From NCBI GenBank assembly GCA_037693485.1, contig CM075350.1, forward strand, positions 120,650,001 to 120,714,000: a stretch of DNA of 64,000 nucleotides. The letters are read 5' to 3'. The notes beneath the pieces are model-generated. The model saw only the letters and a program-made list of their open reading frames with translations. It was not told the origin of the DNA and made no database searches. This stretch comes from Kitagawia praeruptora. Taxonomy: Eukaryota > Streptophyta > Magnoliopsida > Apiales > Apiaceae. Made by a program: the position numbers and the translations under genes. Positions 36,182 to 47,075 of this stretch are shown in pieces; the stretch's first letter is position 1, and every line of letters begins with the position of its first letter.

Positions 36182-37613
36182 TTAATTAGACAGATTTAAC
36201 ATCCCAAGTTCACCAACTAACTTGGAGAAAGTGGATTCATTCAGTGGTTTAGTAAAGATGTCTGCAATTTGTTGATCTGTGGGAACAAAATATAATACCA
36301 CAGTTCCATTCATGACATGCTCTCGTAAGAAATGATACCTGATATCAATATGCTTAGTCCTGGTGTGTTGAACTGGATTGTTGGCAATGGCAATGGCACT
36401 CGTGTTGTCGCATAGAATTGGAATTTTGTCCAACATGAGTCCATAGTCCTGAAGTTGATTTCTCATCCACAGGATCTGAGCACAACAGCTACCTGCCGCA
36501 ATATATTCTGCTTCGGTTGTTGAGGTAGATACTGAGTGTTGCTTCTTGATGTACCAAGATACAAACCTTCTTCCTAGAAACTGACAGCTTCCAGAAGTAC
36601 TTTTCCGATCAATCTTACAACCTGCGAAGTCAGAATCTGTATAGCCAATTAGGTCAAAACCTGTTCCTTTAGGGTACCAAATCCCAAGATTGGGGGTTCC
36701 CTTAAGGTATCTGAAAATACCTTTAACAGCTATAAGATGTGACTCTTTAGGGTTAGCCTGGAATCTAGCACATAGACAAGTTGCGAACATAATATCTGGT
36801 CTACTAGCAGTTAAGTACAAGAGAGAGCCGATTATACCTCGATACTTCGTGATGTCAACTGACTTACCAGATTTGTCTTCATCAAGCCTTGACTGCAGTT
36901 GGCATCGGGGTCTTGGCAGTAGCTGCTTCTTCCATCCCATACTTCTTCAGAAGATCCTTTATGTATTTTGATTGGCAGATGAAAATACCATCAGGCTTCT
37001 GAACAACTTGAAGTCCAAGGAAGAAGGACAACTCACCCATCATGCTCATCTCGTACTTACTCTACATTAGCTTAGCAAATCTCTTGCATATCAAATCATT
37101 AGTAGAACCAAATATTATATCATCCACATATACTTGCACCAGAATTATATCATTTTTTATGCTTTTTATGAAAGAGAGTTTTGTCGATGATACCTCTTGT
37201 AAAACCATTTTTAAGTAAGAACTTGGAGAGAGTATCATACCAAGTTCGAGGGGCTTGCTTAAGACCATAGAGAGCTTTGAAGAGAAAGTACACAAAACCT
37301 TCAAATTCCTTATCTTCGAACCCAGGGGGTTTTTCAACATAGACTTCTTCCTCTAGATCTCCGTTCAAAAATGCACTCTTCACATCCATCTGAAAAACCT
37401 TAAAGTTGGAGTGTGCAGCAAATGCTAAGAACATCCTGATTGCTTCAAGCCTTTCAACTGGAGCATAGGTTTCATCATAATCAATTCCATCTTCTTGAGA
37501 GTAACCCTTTGCTACCAATCGAGCCTTGTTCCTCGTAACAATACCATTTTCATCCAGTTTATTTCTAAACACCCATCTAGTGCCAATTACAGATTTATCT
37601 TTTGGTCTTGGCA
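36182..37613 (-). pseudogene. Sirevirus pol, second part: reverse transcriptase and RNase H
   Basis: Starting at the inner insertion (37613), the frame reads PKDKSVIGTRWVFRNKLDE, AFLNGDLEEEVYV, ALYGLKQAPRTWY. After a frameshift near 37150 it gives the catalytic YVDD motif (about 37110). A TAG at about 37062 and another frameshift near 36905 follow. RNase H then runs from GIIGSLLYLTASRPDI through YTDSDFAGC, STTEAEYIAA and CDNTSAIAIA to the stop at 36182. This is the Ty1/copia order with RNase H at the end. It joins exactly to 45232 if the insertion and one CCAGC copy are removed. The enzyme would copy element RNA into DNA; this copy cannot. Confidence 0.9.
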
Positions 37614-37618
37614 CCAGC

Positions 37619-38891
37619 TGATAAGTGGATTTTATATCCACTTGGAACATTCTATATCGGCTTAAATTGATTGTTTTGGACTCAAGTTTGTTATAGTTTT
37701 GATGTGTTTTGCTTAGTTGTGCAGGTTTGCAAGAATATCAATGCTTCTGTCATTTTTGGAGATTTAATTGATTAAAATTTGGATTTTCCGGGAAGGTTGC
37801 GCAGTCTATACTGTTTTGGCCATATCTGGAGTTCTAGAAGTCCGTTTTCAGCGATCTTACACGCGAAGCTTGAGAGATTTTCTACAACCTAGGATAGATA
37901 GCACGTGCAAGGAATATTCTGAATGAAATCACGCACGTGATCTTGTAAAATAAGGCTGGGAATTTACTGTTTTACCCTTTTTCTAATTCTAATTGTATTC
38001 TGGGCAATTTTGGGTACCTTCTTTAAATCCTAATTGTAATAGAAGGTAATTTCTTGCTGGGCAAGACTTGGAGTATCTACATAAACACATATAGGTTATT
38101 AATTTAGAGAGGAGAAAAATACTATTCTATAGATACAACTTTGTACGCAGCTTTTAGGGATTTTTCTGGAGAACTATTATTTTCTTCAAAGATTGAAGAT
38201 TAAAGGTTTTTCTATATTCTTATAATTATGAGTTCTTCTATTAATTCATGTGTTTTGTTTTCTTCTTTAATTATGTGTAACTAAATCTCTAATCTGAGGA
38301 TTGGGTAGTATTCCTTGGTAATCATGTGTGTTTAATTATCTGTGATTTTCTTGCTTTGCTGATCTGTTATTGAGGGCTTAACACAATTAGGGGAGTCATG
38401 AACCTTTGATTGGATTTTAGGGATTGTAATAACTTGGAAGAGGAGTTGCAATTTTAGTACAAGATTTAACATACATAACTCGAATATTTGATTGGAAGAT
38501 TAATAGGAGAGTTGTGAGACTTATAATTCTTGGTGCGTAATAGTTTATGATTGTACTTTGATTGTATCATGGAAGTGACAATTAAGGTGTAGTTGTAGAC
38601 ATTATATTGTATCTTGGAAGGGAACATTATAACCTTAGAAGAATTGTTTTCAGCAGAGTAAGAACGTAGACATCACATAGATATTGAATGTGCATTGAAA
38701 CCAAGTGAAGAACCCCAGTTCTTGGATTGTTTTCCTCATATATTTTATTCTCGATTGATAATTAGTTTAATTTAGTTTATAAACAAACCAAACATTCTTT
38801 TACACTTCTAAATTGTGAGAGATAAGATATTTGAACTTGATATTACATTCAGTCCTTCCCTGCGAACGAACACATAAAAATACTATTAACA
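37619..38891 (+). repeat. LTR A of the nested element (1273 bp)
   Basis: Starts TGATAAGTGGATTTTATATC and ends TACTATTAACA. It is almost identical to LTR B except for a small deletion (CTTAC-ACGCG against CTTACTGCCCACGCG) and single bases. Confidence 0.95.
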
Positions 38892-38894
38892 AAT

Positions 38895-38912
38895 TGGCGC
38901 AGCTGCCGGGGA
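38895..38912 (+). other. primer binding site (tRNA-Asp type)
   Basis: TGGCGCAGCTGCCGGGGA, close to the TGGCGCCGTTGCCGGGGA used by Athila/Tat-type gypsy elements. Three bases (AAT) separate it from the LTR. Confidence 0.8.
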
Positions 38913-39068
38913 AGGCAGTATAGTTGAGTTTAGGTTAATTGTTTCTTATTGTTTAGATTTTATCTTTGTATATATTTTTCTTTTCTTTCTTTTTGTATTT
39001 CTTTCTTTGGTGTGTCTACAGGTTATTTGAGGTAGACAACTTAAACAGGTTTTGAGGAGAGAGACTAG

Positions 39069-40022
39069 ATGGAGTACAACTTTGGTTGGAACAATGCTCA
39101 GAATTTCTACAACAGTCAGGAACAATATCAAGACTTCAATCCTTACCCACAATTCAATTCCTATGAGGATTGTAATGCATATCAGGTGAATTCGTTCTAT
39201 TCTGAGAACTCATTTTATGCTCCATATGCCCCTAGCAATGATTATTCATATTCGTTTGAAAATCAATATCATGATGATGTTTATCCATATATGTGTAATG
39301 ATGTTGATACGAGTTTAACTCAGTCTAATCCTTCTTTACCTGCTGATTGGGAGATTGCGCTCAATAAAATGATTCAAGGAACTCAGTCTAATCCTCCCTT
39401 ACTTTCTTTGGGAGTTTTTGATGAACCAACTTTAGAGATTGCTAGTGACAATGATATTCCATGTGATTCAATAGCTTGGTACGAGGAGAATGCTAAACTA
39501 AATAATTTTATTTGGGAAGTTCGAGCAGTGTGGCATGAAGGTTGTTATCGAACTCCCCCTTGTGTCAATTTTCCTCTATGCCATGATTCTTGTTTAGCAA
39601 TTGATGATAATGTTGTGTCTGATGAGTCTACTTGTGTAGTTGATAATTGTCCCATGCGCATTAATGATAATTTGGATGCAATTGAAATTCTACCAAATCT
39701 AGAAAATTTTGAGCTTAATACATTGGTAGACGAGATTAAAATTGATGAGTGTCCAATTATAAAAGAGAAGGAAGTTAAGATTGAGGAAGTTGAAAATCTT
39801 GCTTTAGAGTATAAGGATCCGATTTGGGAGGAGTATATGAGTCGTACTTATAATGATTATTCTGATGACTTTTCTAGCTATTTTGATGTTTCCAAGTCTC
39901 TTGAGCATGATAGGTTCTTGAAAGTTTTCGTACCTTTCAATGGATCTAAGGCATATATGCACATCATAATTTTATTACTAATTCGTAAATATGTGAATCT
40001 ATTTGCTTTTTCTCCTCACTGA
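39069..40022 (+). CDS. 317-residue protein of the non-autonomous element, unknown function
   Basis: This is a single uninterrupted frame starting 23 bases after a TCTACAGG word in the leader. The first 100 residues are Tyr/Asn/Gln/Ser-rich (MEYNFGWNNAQNFYNSQEQ, then FYSENSFYAPYAPSND), like a prion-type or phase-separating segment. A more ordinary acidic part follows, with a Cys-rich stretch around RTPPCVNFPLCHDSC and then VVDNCPM. The Glu/Lys-rich part reads KIDECPIIKEKEVKIEEVEN. The C-terminus ends with a hydrophobic stretch (HIIILLLIRKYVNLFAF). There is no gag zinc knuckle, protease, reverse transcriptase or integrase motif. The frame has stayed open in an element with near-identical LTRs, so it may have a role in mobility such as RNA packaging, but this is inference. 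It could also be a decayed gag N-terminus. Confidence 0.7.
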   Translation: MEYNFGWNNAQNFYNSQEQYQDFNPYPQFNSYEDCNAYQVNSFYSENSFYAPYAPSNDYSYSFENQYHDDVYPYMCNDVDTSLTQSNPSLPADWEIALNKMIQGTQSNPPLLSLGVFDEPTLEIASDNDIPCDSIAWYEENAKLNNFIWEVRAVWHEGCYRTPPCVNFPLCHDSCLAIDDNVVSDESTCVVDNCPMRINDNLDAIEILPNLENFELNTLVDEIKIDECPIIKEKEVKIEEVENLALEYKDPIWEEYMSRTYNDYSDDFSSYFDVSKSLEHDRFLKVFVPFNGSKAYMHIIILLLIRKYVNLFAFSPH

Positions 40023-40051
40023 AGATTTTATGTGCAAATACGTCAAGCTAT

Positions 40052-40086
40052 TGACGTTAAAGGAGCGCTTCGTGGGAGGCAACCCA
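40052..40086 (+). promoter_or_regulatory. conserved motif after the ORF (GCGCTTcgtGGGAGGCAACCC)
   Basis: GCGCTTCGTGGGAGGCAACC lies 30 bases after the stop codon. I recall a very similar word (GCGCTTnnTGGGAGGCAACCCA) at the same relative place in Athila/Tat-type gypsy elements of many plants. Its role is not known to me. TGGG/CCCA can form a short stem. Confidence 0.5.
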
Positions 40087-40165
40087 TGCATTAGTGTAGA
40101 AAGAAAAAAAATTTGTTAGTGTTTTTCAAAAAAAGAAAGAAAAAAAAAATCGAATTTTGAGTGTG

Positions 40166-40287
40166 TAACGCAGGTTGCTCCTGCGTTTCTGCTTTCAGCG
40201 CAGATTGAACCCCTGTAACGCAGGCTGCTCCTGCGTTACTGTCCATGACGCAGTTTGCCAACCTGTTGCGCAGGCTGCCCCTGCGCA
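40166..40287 (+). repeat. three GC-rich hairpins at about 50-bp spacing
   Basis: TAACGCAGGTTGCTCCTGCGTT (40166), TAACGCAGGCTGCTCCTGCG (40216) and TGCGCAGGCTGCCCCTGCGCA (40267) each fold as GCAGG/CCTGC with flanking pairs. A fourth weaker copy is near 40312. They stand out in AT-rich surroundings. Confidence 0.8.
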
Positions 40288-40499
40288 TCTGATCTTTCAG
40301 CAAGTTGCTCCACGCGCGCGCAAGCTGCTTCTCTTTCAGTGTGTTGTGCGAGTGTTTTCAGTTGTTTACATAAAAAAAAAATTTATCACCAATTCTTTTT
40401 ATATCCCTTATTATTTCATCCATAAACCCAATTCTAATCCTATTTCAATTCCAAAACCCACCATCTTTTCTTCAAAATTCTAAACCTATTTCTATTCTA

Positions 40500-40565
40500 A
40501 TTCATATTATTATTTATTATTATTATTATTATTATTATATTTATTATTATTTATTATTCTTATTC

Positions 40566-40602
<37 letters not shown>

Positions 40603-40610
40603 CCCACCTA
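40500..40610. repeat. (TTA)n microsatellite
   Basis: A long run of TTATTATTA with a few ATT/CTT changes inside the nested element. Confidence 0.95.
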
Positions 40611-42668
40611 TCCATAAAATTCCAATTCCTCTTCTATTTATTTAAATCCCTAAAAATTCAATTCTAAAGAGGAATTAATTGCAAGTTCACCTCTTTGATT
40701 CATATTGGGTAAATCTTTTTCTCTAATCTTATTTCTATTACGAATTTGTGTTCTTGTCAATTGGGGTTTTGTAGTATTCTTGTTATGTGGGAAGTGGCTA
40801 GTCTATGGAGCTCGTACGCAGTATCCTCCACCAGATTCATCCGAGGAGAGCGAGGCCTTGTAGGTATGTTTTCTGCTATCCTTTGTATTTACTTCCATTC
40901 AATGAGGACATTGAATATTTTAAGTTTGGGGGTGGTTTGAGGGATTAGTAATTGTTGTTGTATTATGTGTTCATGTAGGATTTCATGCTTTGCATATTAG
41001 TAGTAGTAAATTATGCATTTATGTTCGTATTATCTACGTTTGTTTCATATAGGACATTCTGTTTTTTTTTTCCAGTACAATATATCATGTGAGTTCATAA
41101 TAGTTTGCATTTGCACCCATGCTTGATAGGAATTTTGTGTTGTTGACGCTTTTGATTGAGAAGTGATATGCTTTGTTCTTGTGCACACACATACACTAGT
41201 AAGTTGAAGCTAGTAGACTTATTGAATGTTGTAAGTAATTAGAAGGACATGAATATGTGCAAGTTGATTTAGTTTGCATGCTTTGAATACAAGTCGGTGC
41301 ATTAGAGAGATTTTTGCTTGGGATTGAGTATGTTTTTCCACCAAGTGAGATTTTGAGCCATATTGCATATTTTTTTTGCAATTTATTCGTTTGCTTGAGT
41401 GTCCACGGATTGTTTGCATTGCTAGCAGTTGTTTGAGGTCTTTCTAGAAACGCATGACATTATTTGACGATTAAAATGATAAAGGCATTAGGAATAACCA
41501 CATATTTTCCCATATTACCACACCATTTAAACATGATCAATTAGTTACCCATTGAGCTTAATCCTATTCGTTCGGTGACACACCACATTACTTGCCTATA
41601 TCTTTTTCTTGTATTGGCCTTACATTAACTTGAACCCAATTGTCAAAGGCTAGTATAGTGCTTAAGGGAGTAATAAGGTGTGCAAGGAGGGGTTTATTGT
41701 TGGTCGTACTTTTGGGGTAAATATTGAAATTGGGTATGTTTACTTGATAGTCGGCATATGTAATAAATTGTGGGATCATTGTTATTGTTTATATTATTGT
41801 TTTATTTAGCTCTCGAAAAAAAAAGAAAAAAAAAGAAAAAAAAAAAGAAAAGAAAAAAATATATTATGAGAGCATGTTTGTGTTTGTTGTGATCCTACTT
41901 TAGTCGACTAGTCGAGTGTTCTTAGTAAAATTTATGTGGGGGGAACATAGTGTTGTGTATGATTTATTATGGTGCTTACTAGCTTTTGACACTTCACCTA
42001 TTTTGGCTTACTTGTCATACCTTGTCCCTAGCCCCCGTTACAACCCGAATGAAGACCTTTTGATTATTATCATTGATGTATGTTGTGTTAAGAGTTAGAT
42101 TGATACCAAATGTCAAACATGTTTATGATTTTGTTGGAATTGAGTGATACACTTACCCTTGTTCTTGAGTGAATATTCTTTTGTGAGTGGATTGTGAGTG
42201 TTTGCTTATTTTTGCGTATGAGATCCCGAGTTTTGTCCCAAAGATGTACTCTTGTAGGCTTAGCATGTTTACTAACTTATTCTTACACTTGACATGGACT
42301 TGTGAGAACTTATGCATGTTCATTGAGTAGACTATGTGAATACTTGCACTTTCGACACCAAGACATTGCGTTTTACTTTGATTCTTAAGTTGATATGGCA
42401 TGAGAGGATTTGAAGGTATGGTAGGATATTAGTACTAGATTAATTGCATTTTCATTTAGTTGCATTCATGCATTGCATTGCATTAGGTTAAATGGATTTT
42501 GTGGGTACATTCGCTATAGGCCCTCACGAGACCTTACTCGTCCACTAGGGCTGCCTAGGGGTTTAAAGGGCTTGTTGCATATGCCAAATGCAACCGTGAT
42601 CACCTACGGAAGTGGTACTAGTTAGTTAGTTAGTTGTAATTGTTTATGCTTGAGGATAAGCATCGGTT
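40611..42668 (+). other. non-coding 3' internal region of the nested element
   Basis: No gag or pol similarity and no long frame. It includes a splice-like GTAGGTATGTTTTCTGC near 40861, AGTTTGGGGGTGG near 40923 (purine-tract-like), an A-rich run at 41816-41860 and a GTTAGTTAGTTAG run at 42613. It makes up most of the 3.8-kb interior. Confidence 0.6.
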
Positions 42669-42684
42669 TAAGTTTGGGGGTGTT
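42669..42684 (+). other. polypurine tract of the nested element
   Basis: TAAGTTTGGGGGTGTT directly precedes LTR B. Confidence 0.75.
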
Positions 42685-43962
42685 TGATAAGTGGATTTTA
42701 TATCCACTTGGAACATTCTATATCGGCTTAAATTGATTGTTTTGGACTCAAGTTTGTTATAGTTCTGATGTGTTTTGCTTAGTTGTGCAGGTTTGCAAGA
42801 ATATCAATGCTTCTGTCATTTTTGGAGATTTAATTGATTAAAATTCAGATTTTCCGGGAAGGTTGCGCAGTCTACACTGTTTTGGCCATATCTGGAGTTC
42901 TAGAAGTCCGTTTTCAGCGATCTTACTGCCCACGCGAAGCTTGAGAGATTTTCTACAACCTGGGATAGATAGCACGTGCAAGGAATATTCTGAATGAAAT
43001 CGCGCACGTGATCTTGTAAAAGAAGGCTGGGAATTTACTGTTTTGCCCTTTTTCTAATTCTAATTGTATTCTGTGCAATTTTGGGTACCTTCTTTAAATC
43101 CTAATTGTAATAGAAGGTAATTTCTTGCTGGGCAAGACTTGGAGTATCTACATAAACACATATAGGTTATTAATTTAGAGAGGAGAAAAATACTATTCTA
43201 TAGATACAACTTTGTACGCAGCTTTTAGGGATTTTTCTGGAGAACTATTATTTTCTTCAAAGATTGAAGATTAAAGGTTTTTCTATATTCTTATAATTAT
43301 GAGTTCTTCTATTAATTCATGTGTTTTGTTTTCTTCTTTAATTATGTGTAACTAAATCTCTAATCTGAGGATTGGGTAGTATTCCTTGGTAATCATGTGT
43401 GTTTAATTATCTGTGATTTTCTTGCTTTACTGATCTGTTATTGAGGGCTTAACACAATTAGGGGAGTCATGAACCTTTGATTGGATTTTAGGGATTGTAA
43501 TAACTTGGAAGAGGAGTTGCAATTTTAGTACAAGATTTAACAGACATAACTCGAATATTTGATTGGAAGATTAATAGGAGAGTTGTGAGACTTATAATTC
43601 TTGGTGCGTAATAGTTTATGATTGTACTTTGATTGTATCATGGAAGTGACAATTAAGGTGTAGTTGTAGACATTATATTGTATCTTGGAAGGGAACATTA
43701 TAACCTTAGAAGAATTGTTTTCAGCAGAGTAAGAACGTAGATATCACGTAGATATTGATTGTGCATTGAAACCAAGTGAAGAACCCCAGTTCTTGGATTG
43801 TTTTCCTCATATATTTTATTCTCGATTGATAATTAGTTTAATTTAGTTTATAAACAAACCAAACATTCTTCTACACTTCTAAATTGTGAGAGATAAGATA
43901 CTTGAACTTGATATTACATTCAGTCCTTCCCTGCGAACGAACACATAAAAATACTACTAACA
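42685..43962 (+). repeat. LTR B of the nested element (1278 bp)
   Basis: A direct repeat of LTR A. It ends TACTACTAACA and is followed by AAT, the same three bases that separate LTR A from its primer site. Confidence 0.95.
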
Positions 43963-43970
43963 AATCAATT

Positions 43971-45226
43971 TGTTATCAAGGACTGAATGTAATATCAAGT
44001 TCAAGTTTCTTATCTCTCACAATTTAGAAGTGTAGAAGAATGTTTGGTTTGTTTATAAACTAAATTAAACTAATTATCAATCGAGAATAAAATATATGAG
44101 GAAAACAATCCAAGAACTGGGGTTCTTCACTTGGTTTCAATGCACATTCAATATCTATGTGATGTCTACGTTCTTACTCTGCTGAAAACAATTCTTCTAA
44201 GGTTATAATGTTCTCTTCCAAGATACAATATAGTGTCTACAACTACACCTTAATTGTCACTTCCGTGATACAATTAAAGTACAACCATAAACTAATAAGC
44301 ACCAAGAATTATAAGTCTCACAATTCGCATATTAATCTTCCAATCAAATACTTGAATTATGTCTGTTAAATCATGTACTAAAATTGCAACTCCTCTTCCA
44401 AGTTATTACAATCCCTAAAATCCAATCAAAGGTTCATGACTCCCCTAATTGTGTTAAGCCCTCAATAACAGATCAGCAAAGCAAGAAAATCACGGATAAT
44501 TAAACACACATGATTACCAAGGAATACTACCCAATCCTCAGATTAGAGATTTAGTTACACATAATTAAATTCACAAAACAAGAATAAATAGAAATAGAAG
44601 AACTCATAATTATAAGAATATAAGAAAAACCTTTTATCTTCAATCTTCAAAGAAAATAATAGTTCTCCAGAAAAATCCCTAAAAGCTGCGTACAAAGTTG
44701 TATCTATAGAATAGTGTTTTTCTCCTTCCTCTATAAATTAATAACCTAGATGTGTTTATATAGATCCTCCAAGTCTTACCCAGCAAGAAATTACCTTCTA
44801 TTAGAATTAGGATTTAAAGAAGGTACCCAAAATTGCCCAGAATATAATTAGAATTAGAAAAAGGGTAAAATAGTAAATTCCCAGCCTTCTTTTACAAGAT
44901 CACGTGCGCGATTTCATTCAGAATATTCCTTGCACGTGCTATCTATCCCAGGTTGTAGAAAATCTCTCAAGCTTCGCGTGGGCAGTAAGATCGCTGAAAA
45001 CGGACTTCTAGAACTCCAGATATGGCCAAAACAGTGTAGACTGCGCAACCTTCCCGGAAAATCCGAATTTTAATCAATTAAATCTCCAAAAATGACAGAA
45101 GCATTGATATTCTTGCAAACCTGCACAACTAAGAAAAACACATCAAAACTATAACAAACTTGAGTCCAAAACAATCAATTTAAGCCGATATAGAATGTTC
45201 CAAGTGGATATAAAATCCACTTATCA
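43971..45226 (-). repeat. LTR C, inverted (1256 bp)
   Basis: It is the reverse complement of the same LTR family, from TGTTA (its U5 end) to CACTTATCA (its U3 end). About 30 bases near its U5 end are missing, and it has more differences from A and B than A and B have from each other. The preceding CAATT (43966-43970) is the complement of AATTG, the first bases after an LTR in this family. Confidence 0.9.
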
Positions 45227-45231
45227 CCAGC

Positions 45232-47075
45232 TTCCATACTTTCTGCCTTTCGAACTGATTGAGTTCTTCCTGCATTGCAGTTACCCAATTTGGATCATCA
45301 AGAGCTTCATCAACCTTTTTAGGTTCAATTTGAGATAAAAATCCTGCGAAATTGCATTCATTCTGTGTTGCTCTTCTAGTCTGTACACCCGTGTCCGGTT
45401 CACCAATGATCTGTTCAAAGGGATGCGCTCTACTCCATACCCTTTGTCTCGGCAGATTTGATCTTGATGATTCCCCAAGTTCATAATTTTGTTGAGTGTG
45501 GTGACTAGTAGATCCAAAATCATTGTTTGCTCCCCTTGAGTTGTTGCTTTCAGAGTTTGATGAATCAGAGTTTAATGCATCATTAGCAGTAGATGCATTC
45601 TTTGATGTTTCTTCACTTGATTGGGGTTCATTTTCATCGTTCACTTGCTCCCCCTCAACATGTGCTATAGTCTGATCTACTTGTATAGATTGAACAATAT
45701 TGTCTAAAAGAGTATCAGAATCTTGTAGATCAACATTTATTTCTTCATTCTCAAATCTCAGCTGGTCATGTTCATCAAAATCTTCAAGTCCTGTTATCTT
45801 TTTATCATCAAAAGACACATGGATAGATTCCATGACCACTTTTGTTTTCAGATTGTAGACTCTGAATACTTTTTTCGATAGTGGGTATCCAACAAAGATT
45901 CCTTCATCAGCTTTTAAATCAAATTTGGAAAGCTGTTCTGGATGAGTCTTAAGAACAAAACATTTACATCCAAACACATGAAAGTACTTCAGGTTCGGCT
46001 TCTTATTTTTGACCATCTCATATGGTGTTTTACCATGCTTGTTTATGAGTGTAGCATTCTGTGTGAAACAAGCAGCTTGCACAGCTTCAGCCCAGAAGTA
46101 AGCTGGCAGCTTTATTTCATCAAGCATGGTCCTTGCAGCTTCTATGAGAGTCCTGTTCTTTCTCTCTACTACTCCATTTTGTTGTGGAGTTCCAGGTGCA
46201 GAGAATTCTTGCTTTATTCCATTTTCTTTACAAAACTCTTCCATGGCTACATTCTTGAACTCAGTACCATTATCACTCCTTATGATTTTCACTGTATGCT
46301 TAGATCCTTTGTCCAGTTGTCTGACATGCTCTGTTAAGATTGATGCAGTTTCTTCTTTCTTGTGCATGAAATATACCCATGTATATCTGGTGTATTCATC
46401 AACAATAACCAAAGCATATCTTTTCTTTCCAATAGACATTATATTTACTGGACCAAATAAATCAACATGAAATAAGTGATATGGCTCAAGAATTGAGGAT
46501 TCAGTCTTACTTTTGAATGAAGTTTTCTTTTGTTTTGCCTTTTGACATGAGTCACATAGACCATCTGGAGTAAAAACTGATTTGGGCAATCCTCTCACAA
46601 GATCTTTCTTCACTAGCTCATTAATGCTGTTGAAATTCAGATGAGAAAGTCTCTTGTGGCAATCCCAGTTTTCTTCAATTGATGCTCTACTCAGTAGACA
46701 GATTGCAGAGCCATCAGAGTTTGTTGAAAGCTTGGCTTCATAAATGTTACCATGCCTATATCCCTTCAGAACAACTTTGCCTGTAGATTTGCTTATAACT
46801 TCACAGTGTTCTTCATAGAAATCCACATGATAACCTCTGTCACAGATTTGACTCACACTTAGCAGATTGTGTTTGAGTCCTGAGACTAGAGCTACAGTTT
46901 CAATGATGACATTCCCAAGATTGATATTGCCATATCCCAGAGTCCTTCATATGTTGCCATCTCCATAAGAAACACTTGGGCCAACTTTCTTCTCAAATTC
47001 TGATAGCAGGGTTTTATTTCCAATCATGTGTCCTGAGCATCCACTGTCCAGAACAAGAATATTTTTCCTGTTACC
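45232..47075 (-). pseudogene. Sirevirus pol, first part: protease and integrase
   Basis: The frame starts after an acceptor-like TTGTGATTGCAG at 47075 with NRKNILVLDSGCSGHMIG, which keeps the catalytic aspartate of the copia protease (DSG). A TGA near 46946 breaks it. From 46856 a 558-residue open frame covers the integrase. It has the zinc-binding HKRLSHLNF...LCDSCQKAKQ region and the catalytic acids in HVDLFGPV, RSDNGTEF and NGVVERKNRTLIEA, then FHVFGCKCFVL and a Ser/Asn-rich linker. It ends in the start of reverse transcriptase (ALDDPNWVTAMQEELNQFE) at the CCAGC target site. Integrase would insert the cDNA. The protein is cut here by the nested element. Confidence 0.9.

Larger units (their letters stand above)
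37619..45226 (+). mobile_element. non-autonomous gypsy-type insertion: LTR-internal-LTR plus an inverted third LTR
   Basis: The whole block is flanked by CCAGC (37614-37618 and 45227-45231), which shows one integration event into the Sirevirus pol gene. From left to right it has a direct LTR (37619-38891), an internal region (38892-42684), a second direct LTR (42685-43962), an eight-base junction (AAT-CAATT) and an inverted LTR (43971-45226). Both outer ends are therefore the U3 terminus TGATAAG. The internal region has a tRNA-Asp-type primer site and one open frame but no pol, so it depends on enzymes from a relative. Confidence 0.9.

Noticed and set aside
42685..45226. LTR B and inverted LTR C as two independent insertions
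   Set aside because: C has no target duplication at its inner end, and the outer duplication CCAGC pairs with the start of LTR A. The junction also holds untrimmed U5 bases.
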